Shown: positions 1 through 11,746 of the stretch, piece after piece
How positions within the stretch are numbered: position 1 is the stretch's first letter
Layout: each line of letters opens with the position of its first letter
Origin: Garcia nutans
Taxonomy: Eukaryota; Streptophyta; Magnoliopsida; Malpighiales; Euphorbiaceae
DNA: 64,000 bases
Assembly: GCA_947685225.1 (NCBI GenBank)
Contig: CANTUV010000015.1
Coordinates: 1,054,001 to 1,118,000 of the forward strand
Direction: 5' to 3'
The notes under the pieces: model-generated
Told to the model about the DNA's origin: nothing
What the model saw: only the letters and a program-made list of their open reading frames with translations
Databases searched by the model: none
Position numbers and translations under genes: made by a program

Positions 1-59
1 ATGTTACTTCAGGTCATGTTTATCAAGTACAGAGTCACAATGATAGTAAGCTAAAGAAC

Positions 60-2904
60 ATCTGGCTATGACATCATTGACTTGGGTACACCTCTTTTGG
101 ATATTTAAAAAAGTTGTTTCCATCTTTATTTGGTAGAATTTCAGAACCTTCTCTTAAGTGTAATGTTTTCATTTTGGCTAAGAGCCATTGTAATTCCTAT
201 CCTTTAAGCCTTAAGAAAAGATTAACCCATTTGAATTGGTCCACTCTGATGTCTGGGGACCTACTTCAATTGCTACTCAATCAGGAATTAGGTGGTTCAT
301 TATCTTTATAGATGATTTCACTAGAATGACTTGGTTATATACTATGCAACATAAAAGTGATGTACGCAATATATTCCTAATTTTTTATCACATGGTTCGC
401 ACTCAATACTATCTTTTAGTTAAACTTATTAGATCAGATAATGGAGGAGAATATCTTAATTCTAAACTCTCAAATTTTTTCTAAACATTAGAATTTTATA
501 TGAGACTACTTGCCCACGCACTCCGCAACAAAATGGTGTTGCAGAGCATAAAAATAGACATATATTTGAAACCACTAGAGCTCTGCTTATTGGTACTAAT
601 GTTCCTAAAAATTGGGTTGATGCAATAACTTATTCAGGTTACCTCATCAATCGGATGCTATCGCAAACTCTCTCTTTCAAGACTCCTCTACATGTATTTA
701 CTCAACATGTCCAGACTCCTTCCATGCTACAATTAGATCCACATGTATTTGGATGTGTTGCGTATGTTCACTTGCAAAAGGATCAACGCAACAAACTAGA
801 TCCCTGTGCAGTGCGTTGTGTGTTTCTTGGCTTTCATCCTTCAACAAAAGAGGTACAGGTGTTACCATCCTTCTCCAAAACAAAATACTTCTTTCATACA
901 GATCAATCCATTTCCAGTCCTTATGGGGAGCTGCTACAACATGATGACTACAATTGGATTAATCTTTCACCATTCACCAAAATATCAGATGCAAGGGAAG
1001 TTCAAAACTAAGATAATCAAGATTCAGATGCAGGGGGAGTTCAAAACCAAGATCCAGATTTTGTTCTTGAACATGTCACTACTGAATCTGGTAAATAACA
1101 AGATGGCCATAAGGAAGCAGCCCCTTCCTCTCCTCAAGTACATGTTCAAGATCAAATGGATATTCTTGAAGTAAGTACTTCTGAAAGTGTTTTTGATCCT
1201 TTATTACCAACTCCATCTTACTCTTTGCTTCCTAGACAAAATCATGGAAAACCACCTGACAGGTACTCTCCGGATGCAAAAGTGAAATATGCCATCACAC
1301 AATATGTCTCCACACATAGGTTGTCAACATAACATCAAGCATTTGTGAATGAGATGGAGAATATAAAAATACCTTCAAAAGTTGAGGAAGCTCTAAAAAA
1401 CCCAAAATGGATAGAGGCAATGCAGGCTGAAATGGATGCACTACAAAAAAATGGCACATGGAATATTGTACCTCTGCCTTCACGAAAAAAAGCCAGTAGG
1501 AAATGGATATTCACTCTCAAGCACAAAGTAGATGGGTCAATTGATCGGTATAAGGCGAGGTTAGTAGCAAAAGGGTATACATAATCATTCGACATTAACT
1601 ATCAAGAAACTTTTGCTCCGGTTGCAAAAATGAACACCATCAGAGTTCTATTATCCTTTGCAGCAAATTTTAATTGGCCATTAAAGCAATTTGATGTGAA
1701 GAATGCATTCCTTCGTGGATATCTAGAAGATGAAGTGTATATGCATCTCCCACCTGGATTCAGTGCTCCACGGTCTAGCAAAAAAGTGTGCAGATTGCAA
1801 AAAGCATTGTATGGCCTGAAATAGTCGCCAAGGGCATGGTTTGAAAGATTCATAGATGCTATGAAACAAATTGGTTATCATCAAGTTGACTCAGATCACA
1901 CTTTATTCATCAAATGAAAGGATGGTAAAGTTACATTGCTTATTATCTATGTAGACGATATGATTGTAATTGGTGAAGATACATATGAAATGAAAAGGCT
2001 ACAAGAATGCTTGTCTTCTGAATTTTAAATGAAGGATTTAGGAGGCCTAAAATATTTCTTGGGGATTGAAGTGGCAAGGTCCCAAAATGGTACATATCTT
2101 TCACAATGGAAGTATATACTAGATCTCTTATCTGAAACTGGCATGCTTGAATGTAAACCGGTAGAGACTCCTATTGTTCAAAATCATCATCTTGCTATTT
2201 ACACTGATCAAGTAACAACAAACAAGGAAAGATACCAGCGATTGGTAGGAAAAATAATTTACTTGTCCCACACACGTCTAAATATTGCCTATGCCATTAG
2301 TGTGGTGAGTCAATTAATGCTTGCTCTAAGCGAAGATCATATGGCTGTTGTAATGAGAATTTTAAGCTACCTATAGGGGACTCCAGGAAAAGGGTTGACC
2401 TTTAAGAGACATGAGCATATGAAAGTGAAAGGATTTACGGATGTAGACTGGACAGGAAGCATCACTGACCAAAGATCTACCTCTGGTTACTTTACATTTG
2501 TTGCTAGAAATCTCGTGATGTGGAGAAGCAAAAAACAAAATGTAATAGCAAGGTCATTGGCAAAGGCTGAATATAGAGGCATGGTGCATGGGATAGGTGA
2601 ACTTTTATGGCTTAGGATCCCACTTACTAAAATAGGTTTCAAGCCCAAGGAACCCATGCTACTATATTGTGACAATCAGGCAGCTTGGGAAATAGCTAAC
2701 AATCCTGTACAACATGATCGATCCAAACACATTGAGGTAGACCAACACTTAATGAAAGAGAAGTTGAATCTAAAGTTGATAGCCATTCCATTCATTCGAA
2801 CAAGTGAGCAACTAGCAGACATTCTAACCCATGGAGTTTCTGCTGAAGTTTTTCATAAATCTCTTGACAAGTTAGGCTTGGAAAATATCTTTGTTCCAAC
2901 TTGA
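60..2904 (+). pseudogene. copia pol polyprotein (IN-RT-RNase H), broken
   Basis: Translated fragments show a GAG-pre-integrase motif near 80-230 and an integrase core with VHSDVWGP near 236 and RSDNGGEY near 432. The integrase C-terminal part (HVFGCVAYVH) lies near 740. RT starts with WIEAMQAEMDAL near 1408, followed by FDVKNAFLRG, the YVDDM active site near 1950, and MKDLGGLKYFLGIEVA. RNase H includes ADILTHGVSAEVFHKSLDKL near 2815. Stops occur near 481 (with a frame change), 1582, 1824, 1915, 2026 and 2374. Several sit where the family usually has Gln and fit CAA/CAG to TAA/TAG transitions. It cannot make a functional protein as it stands. Confidence 0.9.
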
Positions 2905-3250
2905 GGAGGAGTGTTCGCGTGTAATTTTTCAAATTTATAGATGTCCTTGTATGGAAGGAAGTATATCTTCCTATATAAAAGATATCTAGTATAGGAGATT
3001 ATTATGCCTTGACGTAATCCATTATAGGAGCTCGATAATAGTCATATGTACAGTTGTCCATATAAGAATTTTTAGTTAATGAGAAACACAAGAAAGAAAA
3101 GATTATAAAAACATTAAACTTCAACAACATTGTACCACGATAATATGATTTTAAATAATATAAATGAATTTGTGATATGGAAAAAAAAGGAGAAAACTTA
3201 TCATATTTATCTTGGGACTGTTTCAATTTTATTATATCCATTTAGATTTA
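2901..3250 (+). repeat. polypurine tract and 3' LTR of the copia element
   Basis: Immediately after the RNase H stop comes TTGAGGAGGAG (2901-2911), the usual copia polypurine tract position. TGTTCGCGTG, a typical LTR start, begins at 2912. A TATA-like TATATAAAA lies at about 2972-2980. The LTR end is not defined because the partner LTR is outside the window. Confidence 0.65.
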
Positions 3251-3850
3251 AAAGTGATCTAACTTAATAATAGATACAATGATATTTCCCTTTATTTTTC
3301 TTAAAATTGATGTTTGGATCTAGTAAAATTTAATAAGAACTAGTCTGAATTAGATGGTTTTCGACTTCAATAAAATTCATTTAGACCTATTTCAAGCACT
3401 TTAAATTTTTTGTAATTTTGTATTATTTTATTTTTTTTTCTTTCTTCCACCTATATTAATTTTAGTTAGATTAATTTAAGGATGGTGCTTATAAATATGA
3501 ATTACTTCAAAATTGTCTAGCAACTTTTAAAGGAAATACAATCCTTTTCTAATATTATTATGTTTTTTTCTCTGGTTTTATATATATATTTAAAGCTAAT
3601 CATCGCCTAAAAGCTTAATAGCATATTAATTAAATTTTATTTAGACTTACGAAAATAATTGGAAGACTATTATATATATGTAGCTATCCTGAAGTTAATA
3701 TATATATATAGATATTTAAAAACGTGTTCTTAAAAAAAAGTTTTAAATATGTATTTCTTGATCAAAAGCAACAACCCTATTAATTTTTCATGTGATATTT
3801 TGTGATAAAAAGCAGTAAAATTAACATGTCATGAAATTTTTATCATGACA
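3251..3850. other. AT-rich spacer
   Basis: No coding similarity, tRNA or clear repeat structure was seen. There are short TA runs near 3580, 3675 and 3700. It may include the unrecognised end of the copia LTR. Confidence 0.5.
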
Positions 3851-3851
3851 A

Positions 3852-5270
3852 TTTTTTTTGAAAGTATGAATTTATTGATCAGAGATTAAAGAGTTAATAA
3901 TCCACTAAGCAGAGTTATCAAACCAAACACCATATTCTGATTCTAAAAGTGCAGCCCTAGCTAAAGAGTGAGCTACAACTTTCATAAAACGATTAACAAA
4001 CCTAAATAAAACAATCAAATCATGTGAGATAAGATAGTAACAATCATCAAGGATAAGTCCTAAAGAAGAGGAAAGAGAGGCCTTATTGTTGATGTGATTA
4101 ATAATTACTAAAGAATCTAACTTGATGATCACTCAGTTCCAGTTCGCTCACGAATCCAGCTCAATGCTTCCCTAATGCTAATTGCTTCTGATGTACTTGC
4201 ATTAAATGATCCTTAAAAGCCACAGGCGAAAGCAGTTACAAAGTTACCTAAATTGTTCCTAAGAACCTTTCCAATTCCACGTCATTAAATTTGGAGGCAC
4301 TGCCGCATCTATATTGAGCTTGAGCCATCCTTCTTCTAGTTTAGACCATGCTTAATGGAATTCAGTATAAAAAATCGTGGCCTAATGAAGAATTTTTCAA
4401 GGGGGATAAGATCTTCCCTCCCAGTGCAGCTGATTCCGGTTATGCCATAAGTGCCAGCATATAGATGCATGAAAGCTAGCATATGAAGTAGTAATGGTGC
4501 AAAGCATGTGAGTTAGCCACTACTTGAATGAGGAATAATTGCGAGGACAGAACCCAAGTCTAGAGAGTCTCCAACATTCCTGGGCAATAGGACACCAAAC
4601 GAGGGAATGAAGGATGGTTTCAGTGGCGGAACTAGGATTTGACTGAAGGGGGGTCGGCGGCATGCACTGACGGTGGCTTGATGTTGCCGGCGGTGGAGGT
4701 TGGTAGTGGCTGGCTGGGTTTAGGATAGGAAAAGCCTGATTTTTGGACTCTGTGAGAGAGAGGGAAGAGGGGGCTGCACAAACGCAATCCCCTTTTTTTT
4801 AATCTTCCTCCGGCTCTTCCTTCTGGCCGCCGGTGAAGGGGGGGTCGTGTGACCACACACGACCCCATAGTAAATCCGCCGCTGGATGGTTTCTTCTGCA
4901 CCACGACAAAAGGGGTCTATCTCCAGATTTTTTACTCTTATGTTCATACATGCAGGAAGCACCACAATACAAGTTTTCCAAAGAAAGTTTTTTAATTTGG
5001 GTGCAGCATCATTGTTCTAGATTAGCTTCCATAAACATCCATCTAAAACTATAGGGAGGTTGTTTGTTAATACTAAGCTTAGTTTATAAGCATCTTTAAC
5101 CGAATATAGTCAAGTTGTAGAGTCATTCCATACAAGAGAATCCTCTACTTACCTGCTAGTCAAAGGAATCGAAAGAATTAATGATCTGTCCTTCTCGTCG
5201 ATAACAGATTCAACAAATTTTATCTTTGATACAAGCAAAGATTTCACGTTTGTGGCGGCCTATCATTGAG
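3852..5270 (-). mobile_element. LINE retrotransposon fragment (ORF2 C-terminal end)
   Basis: Read on the minus strand, the sequence encodes the C-terminal region of a plant LINE ORF2. First comes a zf-RVT-type stretch (ALLLSV-like region near 5100, then FLWKTCIVVLPA near 4975, DPFCRGAEETI near 4920, and after the MITE LHSLVWCPIAQECWRLSRLG near 4600-4550). An RVT_3-type RNase H with KLDSLVIINHINNKASLSSS and VAHSLARAALLESEYGVWFD (3905-4130) follows. The run of T at 3852-3859 is the poly(A) tail on the minus strand. The 5' end is truncated near 5270, as is usual for LINEs. Stops and frameshifts show it is dead. Endonuclease and RT domains are absent. Confidence 0.8.
4621..4884. mobile_element. 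hAT-type MITE with 8-bp target duplication
   Basis: A 264-bp element with terminal inverted repeats CAGTGGCGGA (4621-4630) and TCCGCCGCTG (4875-4884), one mismatch in ten. It is flanked by a perfect 8-bp duplication GATGGTTT at 4613-4620 and 4885-4892. The 8-bp duplication and CAG-type terminus fit the hAT superfamily. It has no transposase, so it is non-autonomous. It lies in the LINE zinc-finger-like region, whose reading resumes on either side. Small open frames across it are chance. Confidence 0.85.
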
Positions 5271-6890
5271 GGCCCATCTCGACAATTTTTAATTAATAAC
5301 TTCCAATTTTTGATAATTTTCGTACTTATATCGCATTTGTAATTTTTATACTTATCTATTTTTTGAAAAAGAAATAGACATAAATTTATAATGTGGCAAA
5401 TCTTGTTTTTTTTTTTAATTTATTTTATTAAAATCAGTGATTATGATTTGAAATATTTTATATTAATTTTTTCAACATGTGACACAACAAAAGCTTAAAT
5501 TTATTGAAATTGGATCCATGATAAAATTGCGAAAATCTAAAACTTATAAAATTTTAATTTGGCTTTAATAAAACCTTAGCTGCTCTTTTTTTTTTCATAA
5601 TTTTCATAGGTTTTTCTTCTTTTTTAGTTAGAGAGTGAGGTTGCTATTAATTTATTGACAGACAAAAATCTTATTTATCTTTCTTTCTAATATATTATTT
5701 AAATTTATTATTATTATTATTTTAATTTTACTCATTTTTTTATGTAGTTTATTCTTAAAATAATTTTTTGATTAATATAAATAAGAGTGACAATAGATAG
5801 GATATCCATAAAAATTACTCTAATTAAATCTGAACCCATTCAATTTTTAAACTACCCAAAACCATTTAAATCTAATTATAGTTATACTCGTACCCATCTC
5901 AAACTCGTTTTATACCACTTGTTTACTACCCGAATCAATTTAATTATCCATTTAAATATAAAAATATAAAAATATTATAAAATTTAAAATAAAAATTATA
6001 AATTTTCAATTAAATAATTATAAATAAAAATTTAATATTAACATAATTTTATAATTAAAATAAAATATAATAAATATATAATTAAAATTTTAATAAAAAA
6101 TAATTAACACATAATCGAGTTCGGATAAATGATATTCAAGAATCTATACTCGAACTTGATCTAAATCCTCACGGACAGTAAAATTACTATATATATTCAT
6201 CCAAACTTATTTATAAACTATCAATACTCTATATAAAAGAATCATGATAGATCGGATGCCTAAAAATATCTAACCCCTAAATACATATCTGAAATTTAAC
6301 GTTTGTATCTTATTATCATATTTCTTTATTTTTTAGATTAAATTAAATGATATCTAAATTTTTATTATGAAGTTTAACTTTCGTTATCTAAAGGTTAAAT
6401 GTTCTCTTCAAATATAAGTTATTTATCATTTTTTAATGGAGGTTTATTCTTTTCTAATAAAAATTATTTATCCTTTGCAAATGAATGTGTCATTTTCATA
6501 TAAAAGATATCATATCACAGATGAAATACGTGTTTCGCTGAAAGTCAGATTGTCCGTGGCATATTACTATTATTCACTTTATGCATCGAAGAAGTTCAAA
6601 CAGATCTAGTTTTAGTAATTCATTAGTTATGTATATTTTATATATTTTAAAATTTTATGTAATTTATTTTGCACTCAAAAAATATATATATATAAATTCT
6701 TAAAGTTTTAAATATTATCTTTTATAATTACAAAGGCCAAAAGCAAACATAATTAACCAAACTTGACTACTTATATCATCAAATCATACCAAGAAAAAGA
6801 AAAGCAATCATCTCTAAAAAATAAAACAAAGGTCATGCTTTCCCTTGTAGCAGAAATGGGTATGGTATCCCTAAGCAACTTAATTATTAT
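5271..6890. other. AT-rich intergenic DNA between LINE remnant and NPF gene
   Basis: No gene is supported. The stretch 5787-6180 has a different texture, with repeated ACCC/CTCG words and near-complementary GAGTTCGGATA-type words at its end. It looks like an old repeat, but I found no clean termini or target duplication. The part next to 6890 should contain the 3' UTR and polyadenylation region of the minus-strand NPF gene. Confidence 0.4.
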
Positions 6891-6967
6891 TTTACAGAAA
6901 AAAAAAAACCTCTAAAGCTAGAGATTGTTCTTTGTTAATTATTAGGTACGTAGCGCAATCAATATTA

Positions 6968-9900
6968 TCAAACGCTTCCAAGCGCATCACTAATATTTTC
7001 TTCTGGCATGGCAGTTTCTTGAAGGTTGATAGGCTTATACCACTTAGCCAAGAACAAATAGAAAACAAAATCAAAAGCAGTGAGAACTGCAAGTAAGAAG
7101 TAAAATCTGTCCATATGGCCAACGTTCAAGTCATCTGGAATCCAACCAGGCTTGTCGCCTCTTGCTGTAATTCTCATAACCATATTAACAAGCAAACTGC
7201 TAACATAATTTCCGAGAGAAATTGAAGCCATACAAAGTGAACTTCCAAAGCTTTTTATCCCGTCTGGTGCTTGCCCATTAAAGAATTCTAATTGACTTAC
7301 ATACATTAATACCTCTGATGCACCCACTAGAACATATTGGGGAATTTGCCAAAATATGCTTAAAGAGCTTTTCGTTTGGCCTGTTTCAACATGTCTAAGC
7401 CTTTCAATCTCAGTAGCTCCAGCTGCAACCATTGCTAGCATTCCAATAATAAGTCCAATTCCCATTCTTTGAAGTTCTGATAAACCCTTTGGATTACCAC
7501 TTAATTTTCCAGCTAATGGCACTAGGATTTGCCTGTAAATTCCAGTAAAAATAAGTACACTACAGATATCAAAGGCAGACATGCTAGCAGCTGGGAGCTG
7601 AAAATTTCCAATCTTAGAATTCATCACATCTCCTTGTTCAACAAAGAGGGAAGCCATTTGTGTGAAGACTACTGAGTAAATTATAGTGCACAGCCAAATG
7701 GGTAATAGTTTTAGTACACATTTGGCTTCCTCAACTTGAGTTATTGTGCAAATCCTCCATGGATCATTTTGGTGTCTCATATCATCTTCTGTTATAGTTG
7801 CTGCCTTGTCCAAGAACCTGATCAAATACAACAATAATCAAGCAAACACATTAACAGAGATGGAGAAAAACCATTTCCATGATCATGGCATGTTTTGAAA
7901 TATAAGTCATGATCATCACCATTAATAAGTCCCATAAGTCAAAACCTATAGGATTAATCAGTCTATTTTCTCATTTAACAGGTACGAAATAAATCAGATT
8001 GTTTTGTCAATTATAAGCAGGATGTAAAATCTTTAGTTTTTTCTTATTAATTTCCTGATCTCTCTCTAAATTTTGTATACTTACTCGAATTCATTGGTGT
8101 GAAGAATCTTTCTACTCCCTTTGATTGCGGATTGGGATCCTTCTATTTCATACAATTCATCAGTATTAACTGGAATAACATCCCATTTCCTAATTGCAGC
8201 CACAAATACCTGAGTGACTCTTGGCAAAGGGTTGCCACAAGGTTTAATGTAGCGGTAACCACGTGTCCCCAGTAAAAATGATACAAGGGCTATAACGGCT
8301 GAGCCTAATGATGCCAGAAATCCAAGTGTCCATTCACCAGAATTTTCATAGTAAACCAGAATGGTATTTGAGAAAAAAGATCCAAAGTTGAGTGCAAAGT
8401 AGAAGAAAGAGAAGAATGCTGTCTTTGAACTCTTTTCCTTGGGTTTTTCTTCATCAAATTGGTCAGCTCCAAATGTAGCTAAAGTGGGTTGGTGTCCACC
8501 ATATCCAAAAGCTGCTAAATATATAGATAAATAGAAAATGGCTACACCAACAGATGATGGTGGGGTGCAAGCTAGTTTTCCATCACCGCACCCATATGGT
8601 TTGATCAAGAAAAACCAAGATGAAAGCGATAAGAGCAACAACCCCTAGTTAAGAATTAGTCATGTAAATAATAAAATTGTTAGCAATTTATGTTTCAAAA
8701 ATGTAATCAACTAAACATGATAGATAAATACTGAGAAATTTTATTATTAATTACCAAAACAAATATCAGCTGAAAGAGTGCACAAGTCAGGTAACGACCC
8801 CAGTAAGAATCGCTGAGGAAAGCTCCAATAAGCGAGCACAAATAGACTGTGCCAGTCCATTTGCTGACATTATTAGCAGCATCAGCATTATCTTGGCCAA
8901 GAACTCGGGTTAAGAACAAAACCAGATTTACACCAACTCCAAAGAAAGCTAGTGTAGCCAAGCCTTGATTCGCTGTTGAAGAGAAAAAAATTAACACAAG
9001 AAATAACATAAAATTTAGATATAAAGATTCAAATTGAATAAATCGTATCTCATTATAATCTTAATTTTCCTTAAAATATATTTGAATGTTGATTTTAAAT
9101 AGAAAATATGGATATATCACATTTATGTATATATACTTTATTATATTTTCAAAAATTTTATATTTTCCTTTTTCATATTATAAACATTTCCTTTTCATAT
9201 TATAAACATTCATTGGCATATTTATTACATTCTTTTTTGCAATTAACTATTTTTTGTATTAATTTTCTTATTTATAATTTTAGGTCTACATTATGCGATT
9301 CTTTTTATAATTATATAATTGCTAAGTGTTATCAAGATGTAATAACAGTGCAATTGTTATATTTGGTGCTACCTACTATTTTTGTGGAATTAATTACGGA
9401 GATGGTCTTAATTTATGAAATTCACATAATGCTACATCTTTGAAAAAAGTTTACGTGACACCGTATGGATGTCAAGTTTTTCAGTTCAAAATAAATAAAT
9501 ATGGATGTCAAGTTTAAAAAAAAAAAATCCACATAACGCCGTAAAAATTCCACGTCACATCCACATAAGTATAATTTATAGTAGAAAATAGGGGCAGAAA
9601 TAAAAAAAAAAAAGTTTAAGAATAACAGAGTTATGGTTAAAAAAGTTGTACAATCTCTAAATTTAATCCGCTTTTATGTATGGATTGACACAATTAAAAT
9701 AAATATAATAATTTTATTATAATTTTATTTATTTTTCATTTTTCCTTATTTAAATTTTAAATGATAATTAATTTTATCACGTTAAAGTCTATTTTATAAT
9801 ATAAAATTAGAATTTAACTAATGTAAAGAAATATTACCTAGCAAGAGGCTTGCAGCTTTCCACCCTCCCGTGCTCTTCCAAGTGACGCAATTTTTGACCT

Positions 9901-9983
9901 TTTTCTGTTCACTTTCATTGCTGTTTCTATTCATAGCTACAGCATCTGCAGGACTAATAGTTTCCTCTCCCACCTGTTTATTA

Positions 9984-10029
<46 letters not shown>

Positions 10030-10055
10030 CTGATAACTGGATTGCACTATCAGAA

Positions 10056-10095
<40 letters not shown>

Positions 10096-11238
10096 CTGAT
10101 AACTGGATTGCACTATCAGAAATATATATATATATATATATGTACACTATTTATTAATAAGATAAGAATAGCTACTGCCAAACAGCAGTAGCATTATTTG
10201 GCTAACTTGAGTAAGACAACTTTGTGGCCAAGAAAAAGAAAATTATTCTTAAGTTTTTCTCAAGTTCTTAAGTTTTTTCTTAAGTTAGAAACAGCCCCAT
10301 AAAGCAGGTTGGCTTGGTATTTTGCAATATATTTCCTAAAAAAATCAAAGTTTATTTGAATGGTTAATTATTTAAAATCATTTCACTCCATTTAATTTGA
10401 AACATAAAATAGAAAAATAAATTAAATTATATTGGTAATTCAACTGATTATGAGTTTAAACTTTAAAGGTTTAGTTTTTCAAAAATAGGGATTTTTTTTA
10501 AACAAAATTATTGTCCTAGAAAGATAGACTAGTTATATATGACATAAATTTAATTATATAAAAGGCTAACTATCACAAAAATCTCCAAAATATCACATTT
10601 TTCAATTTAATCCAAATTTTTTTTATCAATTTTTAACGTCAACTCCATCTAACTCAAGCCAGGGAATTATCCGAATCTACGTGGCGTTGACTTAGTAGGA
10701 ATGAAACTGATTATGCCAACGACAGTAAATTGCACCATTTTATGGCATTAGTTTTCTTTTTTCTTTTTATCAAGTGCATTACTGACTTTGTTCTCTTTTT
10801 CTTTTGAAGTTGCATGACTCTATTAATATAACAATTTTTTGTATATGCTTAAATTTATATCGTATAACCATAACAAAAATCTCTAAAATATCGCATTTGT
10901 AAGTTTAATCTTATTCTTTTTTTTTTTGTCGATTAATGGATCATAAAAAAATATTATTTTTAGGACAATTTCATTCAACGCAAAGAAAAAAAAAAGCTAA
11001 ACCTTATGTAAAGAATTGGCATCCATATTAAGCAAAATAGACATGACATGAAAACTAGGTGGACTTTTTACCTAACACAACTTGATATTTGAAATACATC
11101 GATATATATGGTCCTATTGATTGCAGACTGTTAATAACTAATTTAACCACAAGAAGTATTTTTTTTTCTATAATTCGGAAATGTACTGACCTGTAGTGCT
11201 AGTTCATTGGTGGAATTGGGCATTTCAATAGCAGCCAT
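6968..11238 (-). CDS. NPF7-type NRT1/PTR family transporter, 5 exons, 603 aa
   Basis: The exons in transcript order are 11191-11238, 9838-9973, 8755-8972, 8085-8644 and 6968-7817, all with GT-AG introns. They total 1812 nt and encode 603 residues plus TGA, the usual family size. The start is the ATG at 11238 (A before ATGGCT), just after a possible splice acceptor. Residues 111-122 (GAFLSDSYWGRY) and 215-224 (FYFALNFGSF) are the two PTR signatures; about 12 membrane segments are expected. The family is membrane-bound and moves nitrate, peptides, hormones or K+. The first-helix ExxER proton-coupling motif is replaced by Q64xxA67T68 (NQGLATLAFFGVG), which is characteristic of the NPF7 clade (NRT1.5/NRT1.8 relatives in xylem nitrate loading or unloading). 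Substrate is inferred from the clade only. No frameshift or stop was seen. Confidence 0.93.
9440..9560. repeat. Short direct repeat in NPF intron 2
   Basis: The word ATGGATGTCAAGTTT occurs at about 9465 and 9503. CCACATAACGCCGTAAAAA and CACGTCACATCCACAT lie nearby. It is a small noncoding repeat within the intron 8973-9837, with no termini defined. Confidence 0.4.
9985..10142. repeat. Compound minisatellite in NPF intron 1
   Basis: Two copies of a compound unit, each an AAT run of roughly 13-15 triplets followed by the same 28-bp segment (starting GCTGATAACTGGATTGCACT, at 10029-10056 and 10095-10122). A TA dinucleotide run (about 10123-10141) follows. It lies in intron 1 of the NPF gene. On the transcript strand the ATT run ends about 10 nt before the acceptor CAG at 9976-9974. 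Confidence 0.95.
10143..11190. other. Rest of NPF intron 1, noncoding
   Basis: AT-rich intron sequence. Two related words (ACAAAAATCTCCAAAATATC near 10574 and ACAAAAATCTCTAAAATATC near 10874) suggest an old dispersed repeat. No alternative exon was found. Confidence 0.5.
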
Positions 11239-11746
11239 TGAAGGTTTATTCTGCATAAATTTTTTTAAGGTTGGTTAGATTAGTGTTATTAAATAAGTAG
11301 ATGGACGTGCATTCACGAATATAAAAATGGTTAGATTAGCATCTGTCAACTAATATTGAAATGAATGAGCAAACTTGAGATATTTAAATTTTCAAATTAA
11401 AAAGAAAAGAATGCAGAAAAGAAGCATACTCACAAAAAAATTTAATCAATAAATAACAAAAACAAAAGAAGTAAAAGCTTTTTCCAAAGCAGAATTGGTT
11501 GAGAAGAGTGGAATGAAAGAGCTCAATATATAGAAAAACACAAACAAGAAAGATAAAAAGAGAGTCATTTTCAAAGACCTCTCTCAAGCTATCATTGCTA
11601 ACGAAGAACAAATCTTTGGTAGAATTTATGCCATAAAATTAATGAGTCATTTCTTCCATAAAAGCATGCCCAAGTGGGAAACTATTTTCATGTGAAAACG
11701 ATGTCTTTTATATTTATACAACTTTTAAAATATTTGATAATCTCTC
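11239..11746 (-). promoter_or_regulatory. Putative 5' leader and promoter of the NPF gene
   Basis: On the minus strand the start codon is preceded by TTTATGCAG (acceptor-like, near 11252-11260). A GTGAGTATGC donor-like word lies at about 11433-11424, which together suggest a 5' UTR intron of about 180 nt. A TATA-like word lies at about 11533-11526, followed by a CT-rich stretch typical of plant leaders. A second, TATAAATA, lies at about 11718-11711, only about 30 bp from the Tat LTR border at 11747. Which one is used is unknown; all of this is inferred from motifs. Confidence 0.35.

Larger units (their letters stand above)
1..3250 (+). mobile_element. Ty1/copia retrotransposon, 3' part, decayed
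   Basis: This is the 3' portion of a copia element that begins before the window. The order visible is GAG-pre-integrase, integrase, reverse transcriptase, RNase H, polypurine tract and start of the 3' LTR, which is the Ty1/copia order (integrase before RT). The 5' LTR, primer-binding site and gag lie outside. The right end of the LTR could not be fixed because no second LTR copy is available, so 3250 is approximate. The element is old: its reading frame is broken by several stops and at least one frameshift. Confidence 0.9.

Noticed and set aside
4632..4981. Several overlapping minus-strand open frames
   Set aside because: They cross the hAT MITE and its borders; only the LINE-derived residues outside the MITE are meaningful.
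9870..10157. Open frame with long Asn runs (and its Leu-run antisense)
   Set aside because: It is a translation of AAT/ATT microsatellites lying in intron 1 and exon 2 of the NPF gene; the real reading is the spliced minus-strand gene.
11384..11611. 75-codon minus-strand frame upstream of the NPF start
   Set aside because: It lies in the putative leader, is Phe/Leu/Cys-rich from T-rich DNA, and crosses a likely 5' UTR splice donor; at most an upstream frame of no evident function.
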